A stretch of DNA of 47,289 bases from the NCBI GenBank assembly GCA_018714685.1, contig DVNC01000010.1:1-47289 (forward strand), read 5' to 3'. This document shows positions 1 through 6,837 of the stretch, one piece after another (position 1 is the first letter of the stretch; each line of letters opens with the position of its first letter). A program made the position numbers and the translations under genes. The notes beneath the pieces were generated by a model. That model was not told the origin of the DNA and made no database searches. It saw nothing but the letters and a program-made list of their open reading frames with translations. The stretch comes from Scatocola faecipullorum. Its GTDB lineage: Bacteria > Pseudomonadota > Alphaproteobacteria > RF32 > CAG-239.

Positions 1-1080
1 TATAACGAGAGCTATAAGAAATGCGTGTGCAATCCCTGCGGGGAATATGGCTATACGGCCTCGGAAGCGAATGCGCAGGGATATACGCCGGGCGAAGTGT
101 GCAATTCGTGCGGGACGATGAAATACAAACGCAGCGCCAATGTCTGCGACGGCTTCAAGGAATGCACCGACGGGGGAGCCGCCGGCGCCGAGGTATGCTA
201 TTCCGGAAGCCTCAAGAAATTCTCCGAATGCAAGGACGGTTGTGCCGAAGAAGGGTTTATTTACACACCTGAAGATTGTGCTGCCATGGGCGGTGATTAT
301 GTTGTTGACGACAGTCGGGGATGGTGTTTTGGAAAATATATCGGCTGTAAAAAAGGCGCTAGAATTCTGTATGGTGACGGAACGGTCGGTATGGTTACTG
401 AAGTTAATATCAACAAAGAGAAGACACCGATAGGTTTTGTTATTGATGAGGATAAACATATTGCTGTGGCTCTGACAAATATTAATGAACCGGGAACGTT
501 AACGGATAAAAAAGTGAAATTTGCTTCCGGTATTAATGGAGAAGCTGATTTACAAAGAGGAGTAGATTATAATGTGGCTAAATTTTCTTCAGGTCAGGAA
601 AATACAAAGGCACTATTAAATGTTTCGTCAGGTTCTATAATGCAGGCTCCGTTTGAGGCCGCAGAACTGGTTCGGCAATATCAGCCGCCGGCTTGTTCAC
701 AATCCTTTTGCTCTAATGGGCGTTGGTTTTTAGCCAGTAAGGATGAATGGCTGATGATGAGAGAGAAAAAAGAAGATATTTTAACATCTATAAGTGAACT
801 TTATGGATATATTTGGACAGAAGATGTCGGAGCCTATTACGGATTAAAATCAGAGGGCTACTATAAGGATGCTGAGCTAATTGCAAAAATGAATGAAGAT
901 ATAAGCGGAAAGAGCGTTTCCGGACTTTTTGAGTATACGCCTTTTTGGCTTGGGCAGGATAATATACACTTTTCTAATGGGAAATGGAATTTTGAAGCCT
1001 ATACTTCGGATGATTCAAATTTATGGAATTATAATGAATATTCTTTCGTAAACAGTGTTCGTGCTTTTGTGAACTATTAA
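1..1080 (+). CDS. Cys-rich repeat protein with DUF1566-like C-terminal domain (5' partial)
   Basis: The frame is open to the left edge (first codons YNESYKKCVC), so the true start lies outside the window; the GTG at 25 and the ATG at 21 (other frame) are not real starts. The first ~95 codons encode Cys-rich modules with repeating CNPCG, CNSCG and CKDGC motifs, suggesting a disulfide-rich extracellular stalk. The rest looks globular: WFLASKDEW near the middle, YIWTEDVG, and a final VNSVRAFVNY resemble the layout of DUF1566/Lcl C-terminal domains (WxLPSxxEW, YWSSTE, VRPVRAF). The Cys-rich part is clearly more GC-rich than the C-terminal part, hinting at a mosaic gene. The role is probably surface adhesion or recognition, by inference only. 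It ends at a hairpin shared with the convergent gene. Confidence 0.7.
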   Translation, partial: YNESYKKCVCNPCGEYGYTASEANAQGYTPGEVCNSCGTMKYKRSANVCDGFKECTDGGAAGAEVCYSGSLKKFSECKDGCAEEGFIYTPEDCAAMGGDYVVDDSRGWCFGKYIGCKKGARILYGDGTVGMVTEVNINKEKTPIGFVIDEDKHIAVALTNINEPGTLTDKKVKFASGINGEADLQRGVDYNVAKFSSGQENTKALLNVSSGSIMQAPFEAAELVRQYQPPACSQSFCSNGRWFLASKDEWLMMREKKEDILTSISELYGYIWTEDVGAYYGLKSEGYYKDAELIAKMNEDISGKSVSGLFEYTPFWLGQDNIHFSNGKWNFEAYTSDDSNLWNYNEYSFVNSVRAFVNY

Positions 1081-1094
1081 CTCGGCCGGATAAA

Positions 1095-1122
1095 AAAATC
1101 CCCGGAAATATCCGGGGATTTT
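1095..1122. terminator. Bidirectional intrinsic terminator
   Basis: A perfect 12-bp inverted repeat, AAAATCCCCGGA and TCCGGGGATTTT, with an AATA loop. It has A- and T-runs on both sides and sits between two convergent genes, so it can end both transcripts. Confidence 0.85.
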
Positions 1123-1135
1123 GTGTTTTTTGTAT

Positions 1136-1927
1136 TTATTTGCCAAAGATGCCGATTTCTTTGATGCGTTCCTTAACACCGCCGACAACATTGTTGAGAT
1201 TTTCTTCGGCGACGTTTTTAAGGTCAGCGATTTTACTGTCAACAATGGTTTTATATGCGGTATTGAGAATTTTGGTCAGAACTTTGGAAACCGTTTCGGC
1301 AACGGAAGCGCCTTTTTTGTCTTCGCCGATATTGGTCAGAGTGATTTCCGGCAGTTTTGCCGTGGTTTTGGTGATATCGGCCGCAGCGCTGGCCGCAACG
1401 GAAATTTCACCGCCGCGGACAACCAGCTTTTTAATGATGACTTTTTTCCCTCCGCTGTCTTTTTCAGCTGAAGAAGTTTGCTTTTCCTGTGCTTTAACTT
1501 CTTTCTGTTCGGCTTTTTCGGCTGAAGCCGTGTTCTTTTTGATGTTTTCCAGAAGTTGGGAGAGGTTATTTTGCGTCAGCGACAGAATTTCATAATTGAT
1601 AACGGGTTTATCTATTTCAACTGATTCAATTACAATGGTGTCCTGCGTAAGGCTTTTGATATTTACTTTGACAGAGATGCCGCCGAGTTCCATGGCATTC
1701 TTTAATTTATAGTTTTTGGGGTTTCCGACGGTGATTTTGCCGATGTGTCCTTCCCCGTCTGCCAGTTTGAGGTTAAAACCTTCCAGGTTGACGTCGGTTC
1801 CGGTGACTGCCGAGCCGTATTTGTGAACAACTTGTTTGACAATGCTTTCAAATGAAGGCGTCAGGTAATAGAAGCCGGCAAAAGCGGCAACCAATACCAA
1901 TAAAAAGATATATTTTTTCTTCATCAT
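1136..1927 (-). CDS. AsmA-like membrane-anchored envelope protein
   Basis: 263 residues starting MMKKKYIF, with one hydrophobic segment at about residues 5-24 acting as a signal anchor; the rest should be periplasmic. The body carries the AsmA/DUF748-type pattern of short beta-rich stretches (SVKVNIKSL, IVIESVEIDKPVINYEI) followed by a Lys/Glu/Ala-rich linker near residues 130-165 and a further beta-rich part with VVRGGEISV. Large AsmA relatives are envelope lipid-transfer proteins; this short form is only distantly like them. Its ATG overlaps the stop of the upstream HD gene in an ATGA junction, with AAGGA upstream, so the two are translationally coupled. Confidence 0.6.
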   Translation of the reverse strand: MMKKKYIFLLVLVAAFAGFYYLTPSFESIVKQVVHKYGSAVTGTDVNLEGFNLKLADGEGHIGKITVGNPKNYKLKNAMELGGISVKVNIKSLTQDTIVIESVEIDKPVINYEILSLTQNNLSQLLENIKKNTASAEKAEQKEVKAQEKQTSSAEKDSGGKKVIIKKLVVRGGEISVAASAAADITKTTAKLPEITLTNIGEDKKGASVAETVSKVLTKILNTAYKTIVDSKIADLKNVAEENLNNVVGGVKERIKEIGIFGK

Positions 1928-2757
1928 AGAGTTCCTTGTAGCTGTTGATATTTGTTATTCAAATAATCGTTTACGGCCGTTTCGATTTTCTTTTGGCTTT
2001 GTGCATCCGCATTGCTCTTGTTCAGCAGCTGCAGCAGAAAATCAAAACATTCGTTTTTCCGGATGTATGAAAACGATGAATTGTAGTTTAAATCAAAAAT
2101 CCAACAAATCAAGCTTAATATGGAATCGCTGAGGGTGCGGACGTCTTCCCTTTTTACCGGGCGTTTTTCAAAAACGCAGGCCTGTACCGCCGGAGACAGC
2201 GGTGTGCGGGCCGTTTTGCTTTTGAGGTCAATGTTGAAAAGACGGCGGATATCTTTGTCGCTGTGGGCGAGAAGGTTAAAGTTGGCGATTTTGTCGGCAT
2301 CCCGAACCAGAAAAGTTATTTTTTCGATTTCGTATTTAATTTGAGGATCTTCGACATTTTGATATTCGTGGTCTTTATAAAGTTCTTCAATCATACAGCT
2401 GTGATATTTTACCGGAAGCAGAATGCGGAGATCGTTATATTCGGGATACTGCCGCAGAAAGTCATATCCCAACAGGGCATGATCGCTGTAAACATTAGGA
2501 TATTTCAGCTTGTCAACGGTTTCCTGAAAGCGTCCGACGTCGTGGAACAGAACGGCAGTCCGTGCCATTCTGATGAGCTTTGATGACCAGTTTTTAAAGG
2601 CGTTTTCATTTTTCAGGAGATAGTTTCCCGCCTCAAAGACTTGCAGCGAATGGGCTATTTTTTCATCAACGAAACAGCGGTGCGTTTTGCTGCCCTTGAC
2701 AATGTTTAAGCTGCGTTCATACTCATCTTGAAGAATTTTCTTTTCTTTTTCCAGCAT
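1924..2757 (-). CDS. HD-domain phosphohydrolase
   Basis: 277 residues with the metal-binding ladder of the HD superfamily: H36 in IAHSLQV, H72-D73 in LFHDVGRF, H119 in VKYHS and D153/D155 in VRDADKIAN. Such proteins hydrolyse phosphate esters, often of nucleotides; the substrate cannot be read from the sequence. No signal peptide or membrane segment is seen, so it is cytoplasmic. The start has a strong GGAGG site 5-6 bases upstream. It is cotranscribed with the AsmA-like gene and lies just after the structured element at 2811-3016, whose terminator-like hairpin ends about 50 bases before this ATG. Confidence 0.8.
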   Translation of the reverse strand: MLEKEKKILQDEYERSLNIVKGSKTHRCFVDEKIAHSLQVFEAGNYLLKNENAFKNWSSKLIRMARTAVLFHDVGRFQETVDKLKYPNVYSDHALLGYDFLRQYPEYNDLRILLPVKYHSCMIEELYKDHEYQNVEDPQIKYEIEKITFLVRDADKIANFNLLAHSDKDIRRLFNIDLKSKTARTPLSPAVQACVFEKRPVKREDVRTLSDSILSLICWIFDLNYNSSFSYIRKNECFDFLLQLLNKSNADAQSQKKIETAVNDYLNNKYQQLQGTL

Positions 2758-2810
2758 AAGGCCTCCTTTCCTCTATTCTCTTTATGCTTGGAAAAAATTA
2801 ATTTTGCTTT

Positions 2811-2874
2811 AAAAAAACAAAAGAGTATCTTAAAAATTTTATCACCGAAAGATAAAATCCCAAGATACTCTTTT
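2811..2874 (-). terminator. Strong intrinsic terminator of the structured element
   Basis: AAAAGAGTATCTT (2819-2831) pairs with AAGATACTCTTTT (2862-2874). A nested ATTTTATC/GATAAAAT helix is separated from it by an AAAA/CCC internal loop and capped by ACCGAAA. On the minus strand the stem is followed by GTTTTTTT. The U-tract is much weaker in the plus direction. Confidence 0.8.
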
Positions 2875-3016
2875 GCCTAAAAGACAGACCAAAGGTCTGG
2901 TTTCCAATTACAAACTTTCAAATGAAAGCTTTACATCGTCTTCGCAGATAACATAAAGCAGATGTCTTCAATACGAAATCGTATGCCGGTCTCTTCACAG
3001 AGATTTGGTCGGCATC
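2811..3016 (-). ncRNA. Candidate structured RNA or leader, family unknown
   Basis: Read on the minus strand, this region folds into successive local hairpins: GCCG/CGGC with TCTCT/AGAGA (2985-3013), ATACG/CGTAT (2971-2984), CAGACC/GGTCTG (2885-2899) and a final 13-bp stem (2819-2831 with 2862-2874). The last stem is extended by a second 8-bp helix and followed by G then seven T, a typical intrinsic terminator. A TATATAAA-like -10 lies just upstream, near 3020, but I find no good -35. No open frame of note covers it. I could not match it to 6S RNA, tmRNA, RNase P or SRP RNA. It could be an independent small RNA or an attenuator-type leader of the HD gene. Confidence 0.45.
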
Positions 3017-3232
3017 AATTTATATATGACTTATCCAAATTTCATTGTTTTTTGTAATTGTCTGACATTCGGGTTTTTAGATGAAAATCTAAAATAAACG
3101 GAATAAATCCCGGTTGTCACACAATTATATATCACTAATATTTTTATTGGTTCTTAATCTAATACAGAAAGCGGCAAAGTCAAGCGGAATTTTAGGAATG
3201 AGGCCGAGCGCCGCTCCGGGATTTGGCGCAGG
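3017..3232. other. Intergenic stretch without a recognised gene
   Basis: An AT-rich part (about 3017-3160) is followed by a more GC-rich part (about 3165-3232). I see no supported gene, repeat or RNA here. The short minus-strand frame across 3154-3348 reads through the tRNA remnant and is not a gene. Confidence 0.5.
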
Positions 3233-3288
3233 CAACAAAAAAGCCTGCATAAAGCAGGCTTTTTTTTATTGGTAGGCGCGTGGGGGTT
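3233..3288 (-). repeat. Duplicated tRNA-Lys 3' end plus terminator (degenerate copy)
   Basis: The first 33 bases (3233-3265, the AAAAAAGCCTGC hairpin terminator) are identical to 3438-3470. Then comes TTATTGGTAGGCGCG against GTTGGTAGGCGCG, and both copies continue to TGGGGGTT. In minus orientation this is the acceptor 3' strand, the encoded CCA and the terminator of tRNA-Lys, without the rest of the tRNA. It lies 205 bp from the intact copy. It may be a leftover attachment site or the stub of a deleted tandem tRNA gene. Confidence 0.8.
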
Positions 3289-3365
3289 GCGCTGAGTTCC
3301 ATTTGGTAACATTTGCTTCGCGCGCTGCCGCGGCTCGCAAATTAACAAATTATCACCTGTCGTCT

Positions 3366-3393
3366 AAAAAATGTCATTACTTTGACATTTTTT
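3366..3393. terminator. Hairpin terminator between the two tRNA-Lys 3' copies
   Basis: AAAAAATGTCA and TGACATTTTTT form an 11-bp stem with a TTACTT loop and T-runs in both directions. It lies in the segment separating the two tRNA-Lys 3' ends and has no gene of its own next to it. Confidence 0.6.
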
Positions 3394-3437
3394 ATTCCTC
3401 CAGCCTCTCGGTTCGAACCTTCCACTTGCAAAACTAC

Positions 3438-3472
3438 CAACAAAAAAGCCTGCATAAAGCAGGCTTTTTTGT
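3438..3472. terminator. tRNA-Lys terminator hairpin
   Basis: AAAAAAGCCTGC and GCAGGCTTTTTT with a short ATAAA loop, starting directly after the encoded CCA of tRNA-Lys on the minus strand. A or T runs on both flanks allow termination in either direction. It is identical to the hairpin in the second copy at 3233-3265. Confidence 0.8.
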
Positions 3473-3548
3473 TGGTAGGCGCGTGGGGGTTCGAACCCCA
3501 GACCCACTGATTAAGAGTCAGTTGCTCTACCAACTGAGCTACGCACCC
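3473..3548 (-). tRNA. tRNA-Lys (anticodon CTT)
   Basis: A 76-base gene on the minus strand starting GGGTGCGTAGCTCAGTTGGT. The anticodon arm CTGAC-TCTTAAT-CAG places CTT in the loop. The T-arm is TGGGG-TTCGAAC-CCCCA, and the 3' end is CGCGCCT-A-CCA with CCA encoded. The acceptor stem pairs throughout, with two G-U wobbles at pairs 1-72 and 4-69. A terminator follows immediately. No convincing promoter is seen directly upstream, so it may be cut from the polysaccharide-operon transcript or use a weak promoter. Confidence 0.95.
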
Positions 3549-3567
3549 ATAAGTCACAGACTTAAGA

Positions 3568-3600
3568 TAAGGCGGAATATAAACCGCCTTATTTTTTTTT
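3568..3600 (+). terminator. Intrinsic terminator after the polysaccharide operon
   Basis: TAAGGCGG and CCGCCTTA stem with an 8-base loop; in the plus direction it is followed by A and nine T. It lies between tRNA-Lys and the end of the polysaccharide operon. The good U-tract is on the plus strand, antisense to both neighbours; on the minus strand the stem is followed only by TCTTAAG. Confidence 0.55.
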
Positions 3601-3612
3601 GCAAGAGTTTTT

Positions 3613-4395
3613 TTACAGATTTTGCAAAAATCTCAAGTCTTCGAGCCAAGGTGTGATGTTTTGCGGAATTTCGTGTCCGGTTTCCATCGTTACCAAGGCG
3701 TTCGGTTCGACATATTCCGTCAGCAGCCGTTTCAGGTCGTAGTTCCCTTCCCCGTAATGCAGATGCTCATCGTCTGTGCCGTTTATGTTTCCGTCACAGA
3801 GATGATACATTGACGGATTCAGAGCCGCAAAGGCGTTTAATGTCTGCCAGACGTCCGCGTTTGTGCTGTTGGCCGCACAGACGGCATGAGAAAAATCAAG
3901 GCAGAATTTGCATCCGGTTTCGGTAATTATCCGCTGTATTTCAGCCGGTATGTTGCCATGGAGGCGCACATGTGTTGACGAGCATATTAACGGAAGGTTT
4001 TCGACGGCAATCCGGCTGTCGCCGATATTGCGGAACTGGCGGATTGTTTCGCTCAGGCAGGCTTCGCTTGCTCCGGCACCGGCGTGAAGGATTATGATTT
4101 CCGCATTTAATAAGTCGGCAAATCGGCGGGAATCTTCAAATTTCTTTTGATTGGAAGTTTCAAGTTCCGGATTTCCCGTGTCCAGACCAAAGCAGGAATG
4201 CGGCGCATGAATAACCACGGGGAGCCCTTTAATCGCAGGGGCTATCAGAGATTGGGTTTCATTGAAACTGTCCGGAATTGCAAAAAGCTCAATATAACCG
4301 AAAGTTCCGTTTTTAACGGCTTCGGCGGCTTCGTTAAAGAAGTCCGGATTTTTCAGAACATCTTTCGACCAGACTTTTATTCCATATCGGGGCAT
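3613..4395 (-). CDS. Sugar phosphate isomerase/epimerase-like TIM-barrel protein
   Basis: 260 residues of the AP endonuclease 2/xylose isomerase-like TIM-barrel family. Likely metal ligands lie at strand ends: VIHAPH, IILHAG, AVENLP, FCLDFSHA, HLCDGN and METGHE, with HYGEGNYD typical of sugar isomerase or epimerase members. No signal peptide is seen. It is the last gene of the polysaccharide operon, 14 bases after the FAD-enzyme gene, with AAGGAG upstream of the ATG. Its place suggests it reshapes a sugar used by this operon, but members of this family have very different substrates, so the reaction is unknown. Confidence 0.7.
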   Translation of the reverse strand: MPRYGIKVWSKDVLKNPDFFNEAAEAVKNGTFGYIELFAIPDSFNETQSLIAPAIKGLPVVIHAPHSCFGLDTGNPELETSNQKKFEDSRRFADLLNAEIIILHAGAGASEACLSETIRQFRNIGDSRIAVENLPLICSSTHVRLHGNIPAEIQRIITETGCKFCLDFSHAVCAANSTNADVWQTLNAFAALNPSMYHLCDGNINGTDDEHLHYGEGNYDLKRLLTEYVEPNALVTMETGHEIPQNITPWLEDLRFLQNL

Positions 4396-4409
4396 ACTTT
4401 CTCCTTTTG

Positions 4410-5711
4410 TCAGAAGTTATCGGCCAGTTGTTTGGACTGTTTGATAACCGCATCCATATTCAAATATTCGAAAGAGCCGAAACGTCCGTTCAAATTTATT
4501 CCTTCTCCTTTGAAATAGTCTTTCAATTTATCCATATTGCGGCGATGGTTAAGATCATAAATGACATAAGCGTATTCAAAACGTTTCAGGTCGGTGAAAT
4601 TAACATCTTCCTGAGAGGAAATAAAGCCGATTTTTTGCAAACCGTCAATAACTTGTTGCATTATTTCTTCATCAGAGGCCAAATCGGTCAGGTCGTTTTT
4701 GCGGTAAGTGATTTCCAGCATATAGCTGACGGAATTTTCCTTATGGTAATGGCGGCCGAGGAAGTCAAGTTTTGACAGACGGTGAAATTTGACTTCCTTG
4801 TCGGCAATCATAAAGGCAAAATTATCTTTGGCCGCATCGGGTTTGACATTGACAACGGCGATAACAATTGAATTATATTTCAGTTCTTCGGCCGTTTTTC
4901 TGATGTCTTCCGGCGTATTTTCATACTGTTTGGCCAAAAGATTAACCGGCATGGTTGAAACCAGACGTTCAGATGAAAAACTTCCCTTGGTTGTTTCAAT
5001 AATGAAGATATCCTGCTGTTTTTTAACGGAAAGAACTTCAGTCCCGGTATGAATTTTGACTTTTGGGGACAATCTTTTTATCAAAGCTTTAACCAATGCT
5101 TCCGTTCCGCCTTGTTGCGGATAAGTAAAATAAAGCTGGTGCAGGTAGCCTTCGACGGTTTCGCCGGCAGCACTGCGCAGAATGTCTTCTTTGGGTGGCT
5201 TGGGAATACGGTCAACCATCTGCGTATCCATAAAGCTGGGATCATATTTCCAGATTTTTTCGTTATAAGGGCGCAGATAGGTGTTGGTTATGCCTTCGCC
5301 AAAGGTTTTAAGAAAAAATTGCAGCATATTTTGAGCATCATAGTTTTCATAGGGGTTATGCAGAAAAGCATTGACGCAGTAGTTTTTGTCCTGTTCCGGC
5401 AGTTTGGACAGGTCGTTTTCAAACGGATACTGCACAAAGCGTTTTTGATGCAAAATGCGGTTGGAACGGCGAATTTGGGCAATATTGTCTTCCAGCAGGC
5501 CGTTCATAAAATCTAATATCTCTTTGTCTTTGGAGAAAATAATATGCGGGCCGACGTCATATTCAATGCCGTTGGTTTCAAAAGTCCGGCACAGGCCCCC
5601 TGCCCGGTCTTCCTTTTCCAGAATATTGATTTCGGCAATATCTTCCCGATTTTGCAGGAAGCAGGCTAAAGAGATGGCGGACAGGCCGCCGCCGAGAATT
5701 GTCAGTTTCAT
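4410..5711 (-). CDS. FAD-dependent amine oxidase/mutase-like flavoprotein
   Basis: 433 residues from MKLTILGGGLSAISLA, a dinucleotide-binding GxGxxA loop, followed by LEKEDRAGGLCRTFE (ribose-binding Glu and GG motif) and DVGPHIIFS. This is the layout of protoporphyrinogen oxidase-like flavoproteins and UDP-galactopyranose mutases. In polysaccharide operons such proteins are often annotated as LPS-synthesis oxidoreductases or mutases. An in-frame ATG at 5819 would overlap the preceding gene by about 100 bases; the ATG at 5711 has AAGGAT upstream and starts exactly at the FAD motif, so I chose it. It lies 4 bases after the glycosyltransferase stop. Substrate unknown. Confidence 0.75.
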   Translation of the reverse strand: MKLTILGGGLSAISLACFLQNREDIAEINILEKEDRAGGLCRTFETNGIEYDVGPHIIFSKDKEILDFMNGLLEDNIAQIRRSNRILHQKRFVQYPFENDLSKLPEQDKNYCVNAFLHNPYENYDAQNMLQFFLKTFGEGITNTYLRPYNEKIWKYDPSFMDTQMVDRIPKPPKEDILRSAAGETVEGYLHQLYFTYPQQGGTEALVKALIKRLSPKVKIHTGTEVLSVKKQQDIFIIETTKGSFSSERLVSTMPVNLLAKQYENTPEDIRKTAEELKYNSIVIAVVNVKPDAAKDNFAFMIADKEVKFHRLSKLDFLGRHYHKENSVSYMLEITYRKNDLTDLASDEEIMQQVIDGLQKIGFISSQEDVNFTDLKRFEYAYVIYDLNHRRNMDKLKDYFKGEGINLNGRFGSFEYLNMDAVIKQSKQLADNF

Positions 5712-5715
5712 GAGC

Positions 5716-6831
5716 TTATCCTTTTTTACAGATGGGAATGAAGTTAAACAGTTTAATAATCGTTTTATGCTGTTTGCGGGTAATTTTATATAACGGGAGA
5801 ATTCCTCCCAGCAAAGCACGGGAAGACAAAGACTGCTCTTTTATCTTAACCAGAGGCAAAATGCCGCAAAGCTTTATCCAGCGGACTTTTTCTATCAGCT
5901 TTTGACTGATTTGCTTTGCAGACAGGTTTTGCCGGAGCCCATGCAAAAAAATCAATTGGTATGAATCCAGCCGCGTCAAATCCTTTTCCTTTAAATTCAG
6001 CTTTCTGATGTATTGCGACGCTGCTTGCAGAAAAACGTTTTTTGCTTTGTTTTGGCTTAATCTTTTAAAATTCCAGAAAAGGTGGTCGATAACAGCCTGA
6101 ATAATCCAGGGCTTATAATTTTCCCGTGATGTTTTATCCAGCCGGGAGAGGAAAAAATCATTGGTGGCAATGATGTCGGTGACATGACGGTCATCTTTAA
6201 CAGACTGTCCGGGGTTATCCTGATAGTAATAATATAACGGCTCGTTAATGAAGGCGTAGCGCGCTGCTTTAAGAAACGTTTCCATGTGAAACGGGGAATC
6301 TACGAAAGACAGGCGCTGTTCCGGGAGAACAATATTTTGTTTTTGCAAAAAAGATTTCTTATAAATTGCGCTCCAGATTGAAGCCTGATAGCTCAAAAAA
6401 GCAGGATAATCGCGGATGCTGCAGATTTTATGCGGATTTTGAAAGTCCGGTGCTTTTGTGTTGATGTCATTGCCATAACTGAAATAAAACGACGCTTTAA
6501 CAACATCGGCCTTTGTTTCACAAGCTGTCTGATAAAGTTTTTCATACATGTGCGGAGCAATCCAGTCGTCAGCTTCGACAATACCGATGAAATCGCTCTG
6601 AGCCTGCTCTATTCCCCGGTTGACAGCTGCTCCATAGCTCCCCGGGCGTTCAATAAGCTTAATCCGGCTGTCTCCGGTGGCATATTCCCGACAAATGGCA
6701 TCGCAGTCTTCGGGGCCGTCTGAAGCCAGAATAATTTCAATATCCCGCATTGTCTGATTTGTGACAGAATCCAGGCATCTGCGCAAATACGCCGCCGTGT
6801 TGTAAACGGGAATAATAACGGAGAGCTTCAT
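5716..6831 (-). CDS. Family 2 glycosyltransferase
   Basis: 371 residues starting MKLSVIIPVYNTAAYLRRCL, the classic GT2 (GT-A fold) opening, with DSRIKLIERPGSYGAAVNRG and the metal-binding EADDW motif near residue 90. The C-terminal third is basic and probably alpha-helical, as in enzymes acting at the inner membrane. It should add one sugar from a nucleotide donor to a growing surface glycan; donor and acceptor cannot be read. It starts 6 bases after the GT8-type gene without a clear ribosome-binding site, so coupled translation is likely. Confidence 0.88.
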   Translation of the reverse strand: MKLSVIIPVYNTAAYLRRCLDSVTNQTMRDIEIILASDGPEDCDAICREYATGDSRIKLIERPGSYGAAVNRGIEQAQSDFIGIVEADDWIAPHMYEKLYQTACETKADVVKASFYFSYGNDINTKAPDFQNPHKICSIRDYPAFLSYQASIWSAIYKKSFLQKQNIVLPEQRLSFVDSPFHMETFLKAARYAFINEPLYYYYQDNPGQSVKDDRHVTDIIATNDFFLSRLDKTSRENYKPWIIQAVIDHLFWNFKRLSQNKAKNVFLQAASQYIRKLNLKEKDLTRLDSYQLIFLHGLRQNLSAKQISQKLIEKVRWIKLCGILPLVKIKEQSLSSRALLGGILPLYKITRKQHKTIIKLFNFIPICKKG

Positions 6832-6837
6832 CGGTTA

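Noticed and set aside
2811..3016. 6S RNA, tmRNA, RNase P RNA or SRP RNA at the structured element
   Set aside because: I could not find the tRNA-like ends of tmRNA, the GAGGAAAGTCC core of RNase P, the GGAAGGAAGC loop of SRP RNA or a single long rod with a central bubble as in 6S RNA.
3342..3557. A minus-strand 71-codon frame beginning in tRNA-Lys
   Set aside because: Its first half is the tRNA-Lys gene read as protein (the familiar VAQLVEQ false translation) and the rest covers two terminators.
4410..5711. Plain UDP-galactopyranose mutase
   Set aside because: FAD-binding and PHI motifs are similar, but the chain does not follow typical mutase sequences closely enough; called only as a related flavoprotein.
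5712..5819. N-terminal extension of the FAD enzyme to an ATG at 5819
   Set aside because: It would overlap the glycosyltransferase by about 100 bases; the ATG at 5711 has a ribosome-binding site and starts at the FAD motif.
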